In this document: positions 1 through 7,963 of the stretch, in pieces | Layout: the number at the start of each line of letters is the position of its first letter | Position numbering within the stretch: position 1 is the stretch's first letter | Assembly: GCA_947649615.1 (NCBI GenBank) | Contig: CANSSG010000003.1 | Coordinates: 82,846 to 146,845, forward strand | DNA: 64,000 bases | Source of the DNA: an uncultured Clostridia bacterium | GTDB taxonomy: Bacteria; Bacillota; Clostridia; Oscillospirales; Oscillospiraceae | Reading direction: 5' to 3' | Translations under genes and position numbers: made by a program | Notes under the pieces: generated by a model | Database searches by the model: none | Told to the model about the DNA's origin: nothing | Seen by the model: the letters and a program-made list of their open reading frames with translations, nothing else

Positions 1-50
1 GGCGGGAACAGGTCAGGTTCGGCGAAGGAGGTGCGGCCCAATGGATATGA
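1..50 (+). CDS. hisZ: Probable C-terminal tail of HisZ (partial)
   Basis: The reading frame starting at base 3 is open from the window edge to a TGA at 48-50, overlapping hisG by 10 bases. Only about 15 residues are visible, so homology cannot be judged. The short-form HisG encoded next lacks a regulatory domain and in known organisms needs HisZ, which is usually encoded directly upstream with a small overlap. The identity is inferred from context alone. Confidence 0.4.
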   Translation, partial: REQVRFGEGGAAQWI

Positions 51-682
51 TCAGCGTGGCCCTGCCAAAGGGGCGGCTGGGCGAGAAGGTCTACGCCCGG
101 TTTAAAGACGCCGGATACCCCTGCCCCGCTATCGAAGCGGAAAACAGGAAGCTGATTTTTGAAAATCCGGAGGCCGGGGTCCGGTACTTCTGGGTCAAGC
201 CGTCGGATGTGGCCATTTATGTGGAAAGAGGCGCGGCGGACATCGGCGTGGCCGGGAAGGATATCTTGCTGGAATATGAGCCGGACGTCTACGAACTGGC
301 GGATTTGGGGCTGGGACGGTGCAGGATGTGCGTAGCCGCGAAGGAGGACTTCCGGGACAGGACCGACCGGGTGCTGCGGGTGGCGACCAAGTTCCCGCGC
401 ATCGCCGGACGGTACTATGCCGGGCGCAGCCGGGATATTGACATCATCCATCTGAACGGGTCTATCGAAATCGCCCCTATTTTGGGGCTGAGCGATGTCA
501 TCGTGGATATCGTGGAAACGGGCAAGACGCTGCTGGAAAACCACTTGGAGCCAAAGGCCGTCATCGTCCCTATTTCCGCACGGTTAATCGCCAACAAGGT
601 GGGATACAAATTTAAGTATGACGCTATTACAGAGCTGTGCCGCCGGGTGGCGGGACGGCCGGAGCAAGGAGGTCCGCTGTGA
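41..682 (+). CDS. hisG: ATP phosphoribosyltransferase catalytic subunit, short form
   Basis: HisG catalyses the first committed step of histidine synthesis, joining ATP and PRPP to give phosphoribosyl-ATP. At 213 residues it is the short (HisGS) type: it has the two-lobed catalytic part (GRLGEK near residue 11, the E-x-G-x-T-L PRPP-binding region near 160) but no C-terminal regulatory domain of about 80 residues. Short HisG works as a hetero-octamer with HisZ. The start is set by a strong AAGGAGGTG about 8 bases upstream of ATG 41. It is the first complete gene of a tightly coupled his operon, and its stop overlaps the hisD start by one base (TGATG). Confidence 0.95.
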   Translation: MDMISVALPKGRLGEKVYARFKDAGYPCPAIEAENRKLIFENPEAGVRYFWVKPSDVAIYVERGAADIGVAGKDILLEYEPDVYELADLGLGRCRMCVAAKEDFRDRTDRVLRVATKFPRIAGRYYAGRSRDIDIIHLNGSIEIAPILGLSDVIVDIVETGKTLLENHLEPKAVIVPISARLIANKVGYKFKYDAITELCRRVAGRPEQGGPL

Positions 683-1950
683 TGAAAATATTGGACGCGT
701 CCCAGGTCTCTTTGGACGAAATCCTGGGCCGGGGTGAGGAAAAACAGGATATTTCCGGCGTCGTGGCCGGCATTATCGCCGATGTAAAAGAAAACGGCGA
801 CAGCGCCCTGCGGCGGTACGCCAGGGCGTTCGACCACGCGGAGGTGGACGCCCTGGAGGTCCCGGGGGAAATGCTCGATGAGGCATTGGCGAGCCTGGCC
901 CCCGGGCTGCGCGAGGTGCTGGAGGAAGCAGCGGAGAATATCCGCGCCTTCCACCGGCGGCAGGTGCAGAATGGCTTCGTTATCAGCGATAAGCCCGGGG
1001 TGGTGCTGGGGCAGAAGGTGGCGCCAGTGGAAAAGGTGGGCGTCTATATCCCCGGCGGAACCGCCCCCCTCCCTTCCACCGTTCTCATGGACTGCATCCC
1101 GGCAAAGATAGCCGGGTGTCCGGAAATTGTTTTGGTCTCCCCTCCTGCTTGCAGAGGGGACGTACATCCGTCTATCCTCGCCGCCGCGAAAATTGCCGGG
1201 GTGGACCGCGTGTTCCGCTGCGGCGGGGCGCAGGCCGTGGCCGCGCTGGCCTATGGGACCGAGAGCGTTCCGAGAGTGGATAAGATCGTGGGACCGGGAA
1301 ACCCCTTTGTGCAGGAAGCAAAACGGCAGGTGTTTGGCCAGGTGGGCATTGATATGATCGCCGGGCCAAGCGATATCCTGGTTATTGCCGACGGGAAAAG
1401 CAGCCCCAGGCATGTGGCCGCCGACCTCCTCAGCCAGGCGGAGCACGACAACGGCTGCGCTGTCCTTGTTACCGACTCCCCCGCCTTGGCGCGGGATGTG
1501 GAGCGGGAAATGGAGCGGCAGCTTGCAGAACTGCCTACCAGGGAAACCGCCCGTGCGTCTTTGGAAAATAATGGGAAGATTATCCTTGTGAGGGATATTC
1601 CGGAAGCTGTCCGCATCGCCAACGCCTTGGCGCCGGAGCATTTGGAGTTTTGCGTGGATGAACCCTTCGCCTATCTCGGCCAGGTGAAAAACGCCGGGTC
1701 CGTCTTTTTGGGAAGAAGCTGCCCGGAAGCGGTGGGAGATTATTTCGGCGGAACCAACCATACCCTGCCTACCTACGGCACGGCGCGGTACGCCAGCGCG
1801 CTGTCAGTGGAGGATTTTGTCAAAAAGACTCAGTTCGTTTACTACAGCGAAGACGCGCTCTCCGCCGCCAGCGGCAAGATCGCCGCCTTCGCCCGTCAGG
1901 AAGGGCTGGAAGCCCATGCTAGAAGCGCCTTGGCGCGGGAAGCGGAATAG
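682..1950 (+). CDS. hisD: Histidinol dehydrogenase
   Basis: HisD is a zinc, NAD-dependent enzyme that oxidises L-histidinol to L-histidine in two steps, the last reactions of the pathway. The protein has 422 residues, the usual length. Visible hallmarks are the PGGTAPLPST loop near residue 124, zinc ligands Gln and His in SQAEHD near 252-255, the catalytic Glu-His in APEHLEF near 325, the Asp in GDYFGGTNH, and a C-terminal His. I chose ATG 682 because it overlaps the hisG stop as TGATG and is preceded by AAGGAGG; an upstream in-frame ATG would overlap hisG by 46 bases and has no ribosome site. Finding hisD second in the operon is common in Firmicutes. Confidence 0.97.
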   Translation: MKILDASQVSLDEILGRGEEKQDISGVVAGIIADVKENGDSALRRYARAFDHAEVDALEVPGEMLDEALASLAPGLREVLEEAAENIRAFHRRQVQNGFVISDKPGVVLGQKVAPVEKVGVYIPGGTAPLPSTVLMDCIPAKIAGCPEIVLVSPPACRGDVHPSILAAAKIAGVDRVFRCGGAQAVAALAYGTESVPRVDKIVGPGNPFVQEAKRQVFGQVGIDMIAGPSDILVIADGKSSPRHVAADLLSQAEHDNGCAVLVTDSPALARDVEREMERQLAELPTRETARASLENNGKIILVRDIPEAVRIANALAPEHLEFCVDEPFAYLGQVKNAGSVFLGRSCPEAVGDYFGGTNHTLPTYGTARYASALSVEDFVKKTQFVYYSEDALSAASGKIAAFARQEGLEAHARSALAREAE

Positions 1951-1960
1951 GAGGGCTGCT

Positions 1961-3028
1961 ATGAGCAGATATTTGAGCGCAAGATTTGCGGACTTGGAAG
2001 CCTACGTCCCCGGTGAACAGCCCCAGGATATGCAGTATGTGAAGCTGAACACCAACGAGTCCCCCTTCCCTCCCGCCCCGGCGGTGCTCAAGGCCATCGG
2101 CGCGGAGGAAGCCGGCCGGCTGAACCTCTACCCCGACCCGGAATGCAGGGTGCTGCGGCAAAAGCTGGCAGAACACTATGGCGTGAGACTGGAAAATATT
2201 TTTTTGGCGAACGGGTCGGACGAACTGCTGAATTTCTTCTTTATGGCCTTCTGCGACCAGGAAAGGCCGGTCGCGTTTCCGGAGGTCAGTTATGGGTTTT
2301 ATCCCGTCTACGCCTGCCTGTACCGCCTGCCTTACACGGAAATCCCCCTTCGGGAGGGCTTCAGGCTGGATATCTCGGATTATTGCGGAATCCATAAAAA
2401 TATCGTCATCGCCAACCCGAATGCGCCTACCGGGCGGGCCGTCTCTGTATCGGAGATCGAGGAGGCCGTCCGCACGAACCCGGACCATGTGGTGATGGTT
2501 GACGAGGCCTATATCGACTTCGGCGGCGAGAGCTGCCTGCCGCTGGTGGAGAAGTACCCAAACCTGCTGGTGTGTCAGACGTTCTCAAAGTTCCGCTCGC
2601 TGGCCGGTGGGCGGCTCGGGTTTGCTTTCGGAAGCCCGGAACTAATCGGAGACTTGGATAAGATGAAATATTCTACCAATTCCTACAACGTTAACCGGCT
2701 TACTATGGCCGCCGCCGCCGCTACAATTGAAAATGACCAGTATTATGTTGACAACAGCAGGAAAATCCAGGAAAACCGCGCTTATACTACTGCGGCGTTG
2801 GACAAGCTGGGATTTGAGACCCTTCCCAGCTTGGCTAACTTTATCTTTACCCGCTGCAAATCCGTGGACGGCGGTACGCTCTACCGGGCGCTGAAGGCCA
2901 AGGGCGTTCTGGTACGGCACTGGGACAAGCCCAGTATCGCGGATTGGTGCCGGGTTACCATCGGTTCCCGGGAACAGATGGACGTTTTCTTGGCCAAGGT
3001 CCGGGAAATTCTGGAGGAGGTGGGCTGA
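1961..3028 (+). CDS. hisC: Histidinol-phosphate aminotransferase
   Basis: HisC is a PLP-dependent fold-type I aminotransferase that converts imidazole acetol phosphate and glutamate to histidinol phosphate and 2-oxoglutarate. The 355-residue protein shows NTNESPFPP near residue 30, the NPNAPTG loop near 152, VDEAY with the PLP-contacting Asp near 181, and the Schiff-base lysine in QTFSKF at about residue 210. ATG 1961 lies behind a GGAGGG site, 10 bases after the hisD stop. Its own stop overlaps hisB as TGATG, implying translational coupling. Some HisC homologues also transaminate aromatic amino acids, but the operon position makes the histidine role likely. Confidence 0.96.
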   Translation: MSRYLSARFADLEAYVPGEQPQDMQYVKLNTNESPFPPAPAVLKAIGAEEAGRLNLYPDPECRVLRQKLAEHYGVRLENIFLANGSDELLNFFFMAFCDQERPVAFPEVSYGFYPVYACLYRLPYTEIPLREGFRLDISDYCGIHKNIVIANPNAPTGRAVSVSEIEEAVRTNPDHVVMVDEAYIDFGGESCLPLVEKYPNLLVCQTFSKFRSLAGGRLGFAFGSPELIGDLDKMKYSTNSYNVNRLTMAAAAATIENDQYYVDNSRKIQENRAYTTAALDKLGFETLPSLANFIFTRCKSVDGGTLYRALKAKGVLVRHWDKPSIADWCRVTIGSREQMDVFLAKVREILEEVG

Positions 3029-3615
3029 TGCGTACCGCGCAAATCAACCGCAAAACGGCGGAAACGGATATCCGCCTGCGCTTGGAACTGGATGGTTCGG
3101 GCGCCAGCAGCATTGACACCGGCTGCGGGTTCCTGGATCACATGCTTACCCTGTTCGCACAGCACGGCCGGTTTGACTTGGACGTGCAGTGCAAAGGAGA
3201 TACCTATGTGGACGGCCACCATACCGTGGAGGATACCGGCATCTGCCTGGGCAGCGCCTTTAGCGAAGCCTTGGGAGACAAGCGGGGCGTGGTCCGGTAT
3301 GGCTCCATGCTGCTGCCTATGGATGAGGCGCTGCTCCTTACCGCCGTTGACCTCTCCGGGCGGGGGCTGCTGTGCTGCGATCTTCAGATTCCCACGCAGA
3401 AGGTGGGAACCTTTGACACCGAGCTGGCCAAGGAATTTTTTGCCGCCTTGGCCCGGTGCGGCGGCATGACCGTCCATATCCGCCAGCTTGCCGGTGAAAA
3501 CAGCCACCATATCATTGAGGGGGCTTTTAAAAGCCTTGCCCGCTCCCTGGGCGCGGCCGTGGCGGTCGATCCTCGGTTTTCCCAGGAAATCCCCTCTACC
3601 AAGGGGGTGCTGTGA
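3028..3615 (+). CDS. hisB: Imidazoleglycerol-phosphate dehydratase
   Basis: HisB dehydrates imidazole glycerol phosphate to imidazole acetol phosphate using a di-manganese site. The 195-residue protein is the monofunctional form: the two HHxxED/HHxxEG-type metal motifs (HHTVEDTG near residue 70 and HHIIEGAF near 164) are present. There is no N-terminal histidinol-phosphatase domain of the enterobacterial fusion type, so histidinol phosphate must be dephosphorylated by a product encoded elsewhere. The start overlaps the hisC stop by one base and is preceded by GGAGGAGG. Confidence 0.96.
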   Translation: MRTAQINRKTAETDIRLRLELDGSGASSIDTGCGFLDHMLTLFAQHGRFDLDVQCKGDTYVDGHHTVEDTGICLGSAFSEALGDKRGVVRYGSMLLPMDEALLLTAVDLSGRGLLCCDLQIPTQKVGTFDTELAKEFFAALARCGGMTVHIRQLAGENSHHIIEGAFKSLARSLGAAVAVDPRFSQEIPSTKGVL

Positions 3616-4245
3616 TTGATCGCCATTATTGATTACGGCGTGGGAAATCTGTTCTCGCTGAAATGCTCCCTGTCCGCCGCCGGAGCGGATGCCATCGTTA
3701 CCGGCGACCCGGAAATCATACGAAGCGCGGATAAATTGATTCTTCCCGGCGTGGGGGCCTTTGGGGACGCTGCGGCGCTGCTGAGAAGGGATGGGCTGGA
3801 TAAATTGGTCATCGAAGAAGCCCATCGCGGGAAGCCGCTGCTGGGAATCTGCCTGGGGATGCAGCTTCTTTTCGACTACAGCACCGAGTACGGGCGTCAT
3901 GGGGGGCTGGGGTTGATTCCCGGTTGTGTGCGGCCTGTCCGGGACTATATCCCGGAGGGGTACAAAATCCCGCACATCGGATGGAACGCGCTGCGTTTCC
4001 CGGAGGGGCAGCCCGTCAGCCCCCTGTTCCGCTACATCCGGGAAGGGGATTGCGTGTACTTCGTACACTCCTTCTGCGGCGTGGAATGCGGGGAAAACGT
4101 GATCGCCCTGGCAGAGTATGGGACGCTCCTGACGGCGGCGGCGGCAAAAGGCAGCGTCTACGGCGTACAGTTCCACCCGGAAAAAAGCGGCGGCGTGGGG
4201 CTTCGGATTTTAAAAGCCTTCTGTGAGGAGGGGGAAATATGCTGA
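3616..4245 (+). CDS. hisH: Imidazole glycerol phosphate synthase, glutaminase subunit
   Basis: HisH is the class I glutamine amidotransferase subunit that hydrolyses glutamine and channels ammonia to HisF. The catalytic triad is visible: Cys in GICLGMQ at about residue 79, and His and Glu in QFHPEKS at about 187 and 189. The length (209) is normal. The start is a TTG that immediately follows the hisB stop, with AAGGGGGTG as ribosome site; no in-frame ATG exists before the conserved N-terminus (IAIIDYGVGN). The 3' end overlaps hisA by seven bases. Confidence 0.95.
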   Translation: MIAIIDYGVGNLFSLKCSLSAAGADAIVTGDPEIIRSADKLILPGVGAFGDAAALLRRDGLDKLVIEEAHRGKPLLGICLGMQLLFDYSTEYGRHGGLGLIPGCVRPVRDYIPEGYKIPHIGWNALRFPEGQPVSPLFRYIREGDCVYFVHSFCGVECGENVIALAEYGTLLTAAAAKGSVYGVQFHPEKSGGVGLRILKAFCEEGEIC

Positions 4246-4958
4246 TTTTTCCGGCAATTGACCTGAAATGCAGTAAAGTGGTTAGGCTTTACAAGGGTAG
4301 TTTTGACACGGTTCATCAGGTGGCGGAGGACCCTGTGGCTACCGCCGCCGCTTTTCGCGCTGCCGGCGCCAGATATCTCCATATGGTAGACCTGGACGGA
4401 GCCAAGGACGGCGTCCGGCAGAATGCAGACATCGTACGCGCAGTGGCGGAGGTTGGGCTGCGTATCGAATTGGGCGGGGGCATCCGGACGATGGAGGATG
4501 TTGCAGAGGTTTTCGCGCTGGGCGTGTGGCGGGTGGTAATCGGCTCAGCGGCAGTCTCTAATCCGGATTTTGTCAGGGGCGTAATCGAAAAATATGGGTG
4601 CGAACGGGTCGCAGTTGGCATTGACGCCAAGGATGGCTTAGTCCGTACCGCCGGGTGGACGGAGAATGCCGGGTTGGCGTATTTGGACTTTGCCAAGCAA
4701 ATGGAATCAATTGGCGTAAAGTATATTATATTTACAGATATTGACACCGACGGAATGCTCTCCGGGCCTGCTTTTTCCCAATTGGACGCCCTGCAAAAGG
4801 CAGTCAAATGCGCCCTTACCGCTTCCGGCGGCGTGTCCTCTAACGCAGACCTGCGCGCTCTGCGGAACCAGGGGCTATATGCCGCCATCGTGGGCAAGGC
4901 CTGGTACGCCGGGGCGGTGGATTTGGCCCAGGCCGTCCGGGAAGGAGGCTCGCAGTGA
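4239..4958 (+). CDS. hisA: ProFAR isomerase (phosphoribosylformimino-AICAR-P isomerase)
   Basis: HisA is a TIM barrel that isomerises ProFAR to PRFAR by an Amadori rearrangement. The 239-residue protein has the catalytic aspartates in PAIDLK (residue 8) and in the mirrored half-barrel motif FTDIDTDGM near 168, and phosphate-binding glycines in GGGIRTMEDV. It starts inside the end of hisH and ends inside the start of hisF, so the three are translationally coupled. HisH and HisF form one enzyme complex, and HisA supplies its substrate. Confidence 0.96.
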   Translation: MLIFPAIDLKCSKVVRLYKGSFDTVHQVAEDPVATAAAFRAAGARYLHMVDLDGAKDGVRQNADIVRAVAEVGLRIELGGGIRTMEDVAEVFALGVWRVVIGSAAVSNPDFVRGVIEKYGCERVAVGIDAKDGLVRTAGWTENAGLAYLDFAKQMESIGVKYIIFTDIDTDGMLSGPAFSQLDALQKAVKCALTASGGVSSNADLRALRNQGLYAAIVGKAWYAGAVDLAQAVREGGSQ

Positions 4959-5737
4959 TCACAAAACGCATTATCCCCTGCCTGGACGTGAAGGACGGGC
5001 GGGTCGTCAAGGGAGTCAACTTTCTGGGGCTGGCGGACGTAAGCTCGCCGGTGAAGCTGGCAAGGTTTTACTCCAACTGCGGGGCCGATGAACTGGTGTT
5101 CTATGATATCACCGCTTCCGCTGAGGGGCGGGCTTTATTTACCGATATTTTGACAGAGGTTGCTTCCACCATCTTCATACCCCTGACAGTGGGCGGAGGC
5201 ATCAATACCTTGGAGGATTTCGACCGTGTGCTGAAATGTGGCGCGGATAAGGTCAGCGTCAATTCCGGTGCGCTGCGCGACCCCTCTCTTATTGCCGGTG
5301 CAGCAAAAAAGTACGGCGACCAATGCGTGGTTTTGTCCGTTGACGCGAAGCGGGTGGACGGACAGTTTCGGGTTTTTGCCAAGGGCGGGCGGTTGGACAC
5401 CGGGCTGGACGCCTTGGAGTGGATTCAAAGCGGCGTGGCTAACGGAGCTGGAGAAATCGTTCTCAATAGTATCGACACCGATGGCGTAAAAAATGGATTT
5501 GATATGGAAATGCTGGAAGCGGTGTGCAGCGTTGTGGACGTACCCATAATTGCGTCGGGAGGCGCGGGATGCGCTGAGCACTTTAAAACGCTGTTCCACT
5601 CCCTGCCGAAGGTGGACGCGGGGCTGGCGGCCTCCATCTTCCACTTTGGCGAGGTGTCCATCCCTGCGTTAAAACGGGAACTGTCCGAAGATGGCATTCC
5701 TATGCGATGCGAGGAGGCGCGGTATGTGCAAGATTGA
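4955..5737 (+). CDS. hisF: Imidazole glycerol phosphate synthase, cyclase subunit
   Basis: HisF is the TIM-barrel cyclase that uses ammonia from HisH to convert PRFAR to imidazole glycerol phosphate and AICAR, the latter feeding purine synthesis. The catalytic aspartates appear in PCLDVKDGRVVKG (residue 11) and LNSIDTDGV (about 170), with VGGGI phosphate-binding loops. The start is a GTG that overlaps the hisA stop (GTGA) behind GGAGG. The 3' end overlaps the chosen hisIE start by 14 bases. Its length of 260 is slightly above the usual 252. Confidence 0.96.
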   Translation: MITKRIIPCLDVKDGRVVKGVNFLGLADVSSPVKLARFYSNCGADELVFYDITASAEGRALFTDILTEVASTIFIPLTVGGGINTLEDFDRVLKCGADKVSVNSGALRDPSLIAGAAKKYGDQCVVLSVDAKRVDGQFRVFAKGGRLDTGLDALEWIQSGVANGAGEIVLNSIDTDGVKNGFDMEMLEAVCSVVDVPIIASGGAGCAEHFKTLFHSLPKVDAGLAASIFHFGEVSIPALKRELSEDGIPMRCEEARYVQD

Positions 5738-6377
5738 TGATTTGAAATTTGATGCGAATGGGCTGATTCCTGCCGTCGTGGTAGACGCGGGGAGCAAAAA
5801 AGTACTCACTTTGGCTTATATGAACAGGGAAAGTCTGGAAATTTCCATGCGGGAAGGGCGTACCTGCTTCTGGTCGCGTTCCAGGCAAACGCTGTGGCGC
5901 AAAGGGGAAACCAGCGGGAACGTACAGTATATCGTGGATATTACCGCCGACTGCGACCGGGATGCCTTGGTGGTTGCGGTGGATAAAACCGGCCCGGCCT
6001 GCCACCTGGGGACGGACTCTTGTTTCAATACCCCGCTGTTTGAGAGCGGCCGGGCTGCGCCCTTCTCTGTAAAAGGGCTGTATGCCCTGCTGGAAGGGCG
6101 GAAGGCTTCGCTGCCGGAGGGTTCCTATACTACCTACCTTTTCCAAAAGGGGCTGGATAAGATTCTGAAAAAGGTGGGCGAGGAATCTACCGAGGTCATC
6201 ATTGCCGGTAAGGCGGAGGATCGGGCGGAAACAGTTTACGAAATCGCGGACTTGATGTACCACGTTATGGTTCTCATGGTGGAAATGGGCATCTCTGTGG
6301 AAGACGTGACCGCCGAGCTAGCTTCCCGGCACATCATCGACCACAAGGTAAAACAGGAAAAGGCGGCCAGACAGTAA
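5724..6377 (+). CDS. hisIE: Bifunctional phosphoribosyl-AMP cyclohydrolase / phosphoribosyl-ATP pyrophosphatase
   Basis: This fusion performs steps two and three of histidine synthesis: the C-terminal HisE half (about residues 125-217, with the GEESTEVIIAGK helix motif) removes pyrophosphate from PR-ATP. The N-terminal HisI half (with WSRSRQTLW, DCDRDAL and the HLGTDSCF zinc/magnesium region) opens the ring of PR-AMP. I chose ATG 5724 (MCKIDDLKFD) because GAGGAGG lies eight bases upstream; an earlier in-frame ATG would add 11 residues unlike the family. It is the last gene of the his operon; no clear terminator follows. Confidence 0.95.
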   Translation: MCKIDDLKFDANGLIPAVVVDAGSKKVLTLAYMNRESLEISMREGRTCFWSRSRQTLWRKGETSGNVQYIVDITADCDRDALVVAVDKTGPACHLGTDSCFNTPLFESGRAAPFSVKGLYALLEGRKASLPEGSYTTYLFQKGLDKILKKVGEESTEVIIAGKAEDRAETVYEIADLMYHVMVLMVEMGISVEDVTAELASRHIIDHKVKQEKAARQ

Positions 6378-6391
6378 AAAACGGAAAATAG

Positions 6392-6420
6392 TGGACTTTT
6401 TGCAGGAAATGCGGTATACT
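6392..6420 (+). promoter_or_regulatory. Sigma-A-type promoter for the 6464 gene (and ispE)
   Basis: TGGACT (6392-6397), a 17-base spacer, and TATACT (6415-6420) lie between hisIE and the small membrane-protein gene, giving ispE a likely promoter of its own. Confidence 0.6.
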
Positions 6421-6463
6421 TGTCCTATCTGTCCGGCGCATCGGACGGAAAGGGAGGTTTGCT

Positions 6464-6691
6464 ATGAAATTGGGCCGGGTCAGACTGCTGATGGTGGTGC
6501 TTTCCGCGCTGGCGCTGCTGCTGTTTCCTGTTGCCAGTATGCTGAAAAGCGAGTTGATAATGTACGGGGCGCTGTTGTGCTTCGTCCTGTCGGCGCTGGT
6601 CTGGTACGGCTTCTTCCGCTGCCCACACTGCCATAAATTTTTGGGGCAGTCTACCAAAACTGTCTGCCCACACTGTAAAAAAAGACTGTGA
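6464..6691 (+). CDS. Small membrane protein with C-terminal zinc ribbon
   Basis: This 75-residue protein is not one I can name. It has two hydrophobic segments (about residues 7-27 and 31-51) joined by a short polar turn, followed by a small cytosolic-type zinc ribbon made of two CPHC knuckles (Cys53/56 and Cys68/71) and a basic end. A good ribosome site (GGGAGG) precedes ATG 6464, and a separate promoter lies upstream. It overlaps the region just upstream of ispE, so the two are probably cotranscribed. Such mini-proteins are often predicted as membrane-tethered metal-binding or adaptor proteins, but no function can be assigned. Confidence 0.75.
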   Translation: MKLGRVRLLMVVLSALALLLFPVASMLKSELIMYGALLCFVLSALVWYGFFRCPHCHKFLGQSTKTVCPHCKKRL

Positions 6692-6708
6692 GCAAGGAGG
6701 CGCCTGCT

Positions 6709-7563
6709 ATGTCCGGCGTTGAGTACGCGTACGCAAAATTGAACCTCGCCCTGGATATTTTGGGCAAACGAGAAGACGGCTACCATGACCTGCGCATGGT
6801 CATGCAGTCTATCGGGCTGGCAGATGAAATCACAGTCTCGCCCAGGGCCGGGGCGGGGACGGAGGTGGGAACGGACCTTCCCTACCTGCCGAAAGGCGAT
6901 GGGAATATCGCCGCAAAGGCTGCGGCACAGTTCTTTGCAGCGACCGGGCTGCCCCCTGTAGGGCTGGCAATCGGCATTAAGAAACGCATCCCGGTCTGTG
7001 CCGGCATGGCCGGAGGAAGCAGCGACGGCGCGGCGGTGCTTCGCGTCCTGCGGCGGGTATACGCGCCGCAGCTTCCAGATTATGACCTGGAGAAAATCGG
7101 CGCACAGGTGGGCAGCGACGTCCCCTTCTGCGTAAGGGGCGGTACGATGCTGGCGGAAGGGCGGGGGGAACGGTTGTCCGTCCTGCCCCCGCTCCCCCCC
7201 TGCTGGCTGGTGGTTTGCAAGCCCGCGTTTTCTATTCCTACGCCGGAACTTTTTGCTAAGGTGCAGGTGAAAAAGCTACGCTGCCACCCGGATGTCCCAG
7301 GGATGGTCCGGGCGTTGGAGCAGAAGGATTTGGAGGGCATCGCCCGCCGGATGTACAATGTGTTTGAGGACGTGCTGCCCCGGAAATACCAGCAGGTGTT
7401 TGAAATCAAAAGTACGCTGCTGGGGCTTGGCGCAATGGCGGCGTCTATGACAGGCAGCGGGCCTACTGTGTTCGGCCTGTTCCGGGAGCAGGATGAGGCC
7501 GCCAGCGCCGCAGAGTCGCTGGCAACGCAGTATCCGTCTGTATTTTTGTGCAGGCCGGTTTGA
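6709..7563 (+). CDS. ispE: 4-diphosphocytidyl-2-C-methyl-D-erythritol kinase
   Basis: IspE is a GHMP-family kinase that phosphorylates CDP-methylerythritol at the 2-position in the MEP route to isoprenoids. In 284 residues it shows the AYAKLNLALDI start with the catalytic-type Lys10, the glycine-rich GHMP ATP loop PVCAGMAGGSSDGAA near 95-109, the catalytic Asp in GSDVPFC near 142, and the late MTGSGPTVFG motif. ATG 6709 is chosen over GTG 6688 because AAGGAGG sits ten bases before it. Followed by a hairpin that should terminate transcription. Confidence 0.95.
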   Translation: MSGVEYAYAKLNLALDILGKREDGYHDLRMVMQSIGLADEITVSPRAGAGTEVGTDLPYLPKGDGNIAAKAAAQFFAATGLPPVGLAIGIKKRIPVCAGMAGGSSDGAAVLRVLRRVYAPQLPDYDLEKIGAQVGSDVPFCVRGGTMLAEGRGERLSVLPPLPPCWLVVCKPAFSIPTPELFAKVQVKKLRCHPDVPGMVRALEQKDLEGIARRMYNVFEDVLPRKYQQVFEIKSTLLGLGAMAASMTGSGPTVFGLFREQDEAASAAESLATQYPSVFLCRPV

Positions 7564-7604
7564 TGCCTGGGGTTAAAAATTTTTTTCAATTGATGAATAA
7601 TTCC

Positions 7605-7657
7605 AAAAAATTCCGTCCATAATGGAACTAATCACTCCAAAATGGACGGAAATTTTT
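7605..7657 (+). terminator. Stem-loop with T-tract after ispE
   Basis: Inverted repeat TTCCGTCCAT (7611-7620) / ATGGACGGAA (7642-7651), flanked by A5 on the left and T5 on the right, with a 21-base loop. It reads as an intrinsic terminator for ispE, although the loop is long. Confidence 0.5.
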
Positions 7658-7882
7658 ATGAAATTGCGTAATAAAATGCTGATATCCCTGTTGGCCGGCC
7701 TGCTGGCCATGCTGCTTTTCAGTACGCCTATGTGGTGGGGCGTCGTCTTCTCCCCGCTCTCCCAGCCTTTGACCACCGCAGAGCTGTCCGAGGACGGCGA
7801 CGGCATCCGCTGGGAATCCGGCGGCATCGTGCTGCGGTTTAAATCTCTCGATCTTCTCTTTTCCTTCCTCCATCTGTCATAA
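7658..7882 (+). CDS. Small secreted or membrane-anchored protein, unknown
   Basis: This 74-residue frame begins with two lysine/arginine residues and a hydrophobic stretch (about residues 6-22) followed by a short, partly acidic tail. It looks like an uncleaved signal anchor or a tiny exported protein. The start is uncertain: ATG 7658 has only a weak GGACGGA site, and an in-frame ATG at 7622 lies inside the ispE terminator loop. It ends two bases before a strong bidirectional terminator, which supports it being a real transcription unit. No family recognised. Confidence 0.45.
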   Translation: MKLRNKMLISLLAGLLAMLLFSTPMWWGVVFSPLSQPLTTAELSEDGDGIRWESGGIVLRFKSLDLLFSFLHLS

Positions 7883-7883
7883 G

Positions 7884-7925
7884 CGCAAAATGCCTGCGGA
7901 GTAAAAAACCCCGCAGGCATTTTGC
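7884..7925. terminator. Bidirectional intrinsic terminator
   Basis: Perfect 15-base arms (7884-7898 and 7911-7925, GCAAAATGCCTGCGG and its complement) with A/T-rich loop and flanks. It serves the small plus-strand gene and degV, which converge here. Confidence 0.85.
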
Positions 7926-7963
7926 ATATCACGCCGCTTTCAGAAGCCCTTGCGGCGAACAAA

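Noticed and set aside
7643..7653. The 11-base word ATTTCCGTCCA shared by the ispE terminator and the operator near 38745
   Set aside because: Shared 11-mers are expected by chance many times in 64 kb, and one copy is half of a terminator stem.
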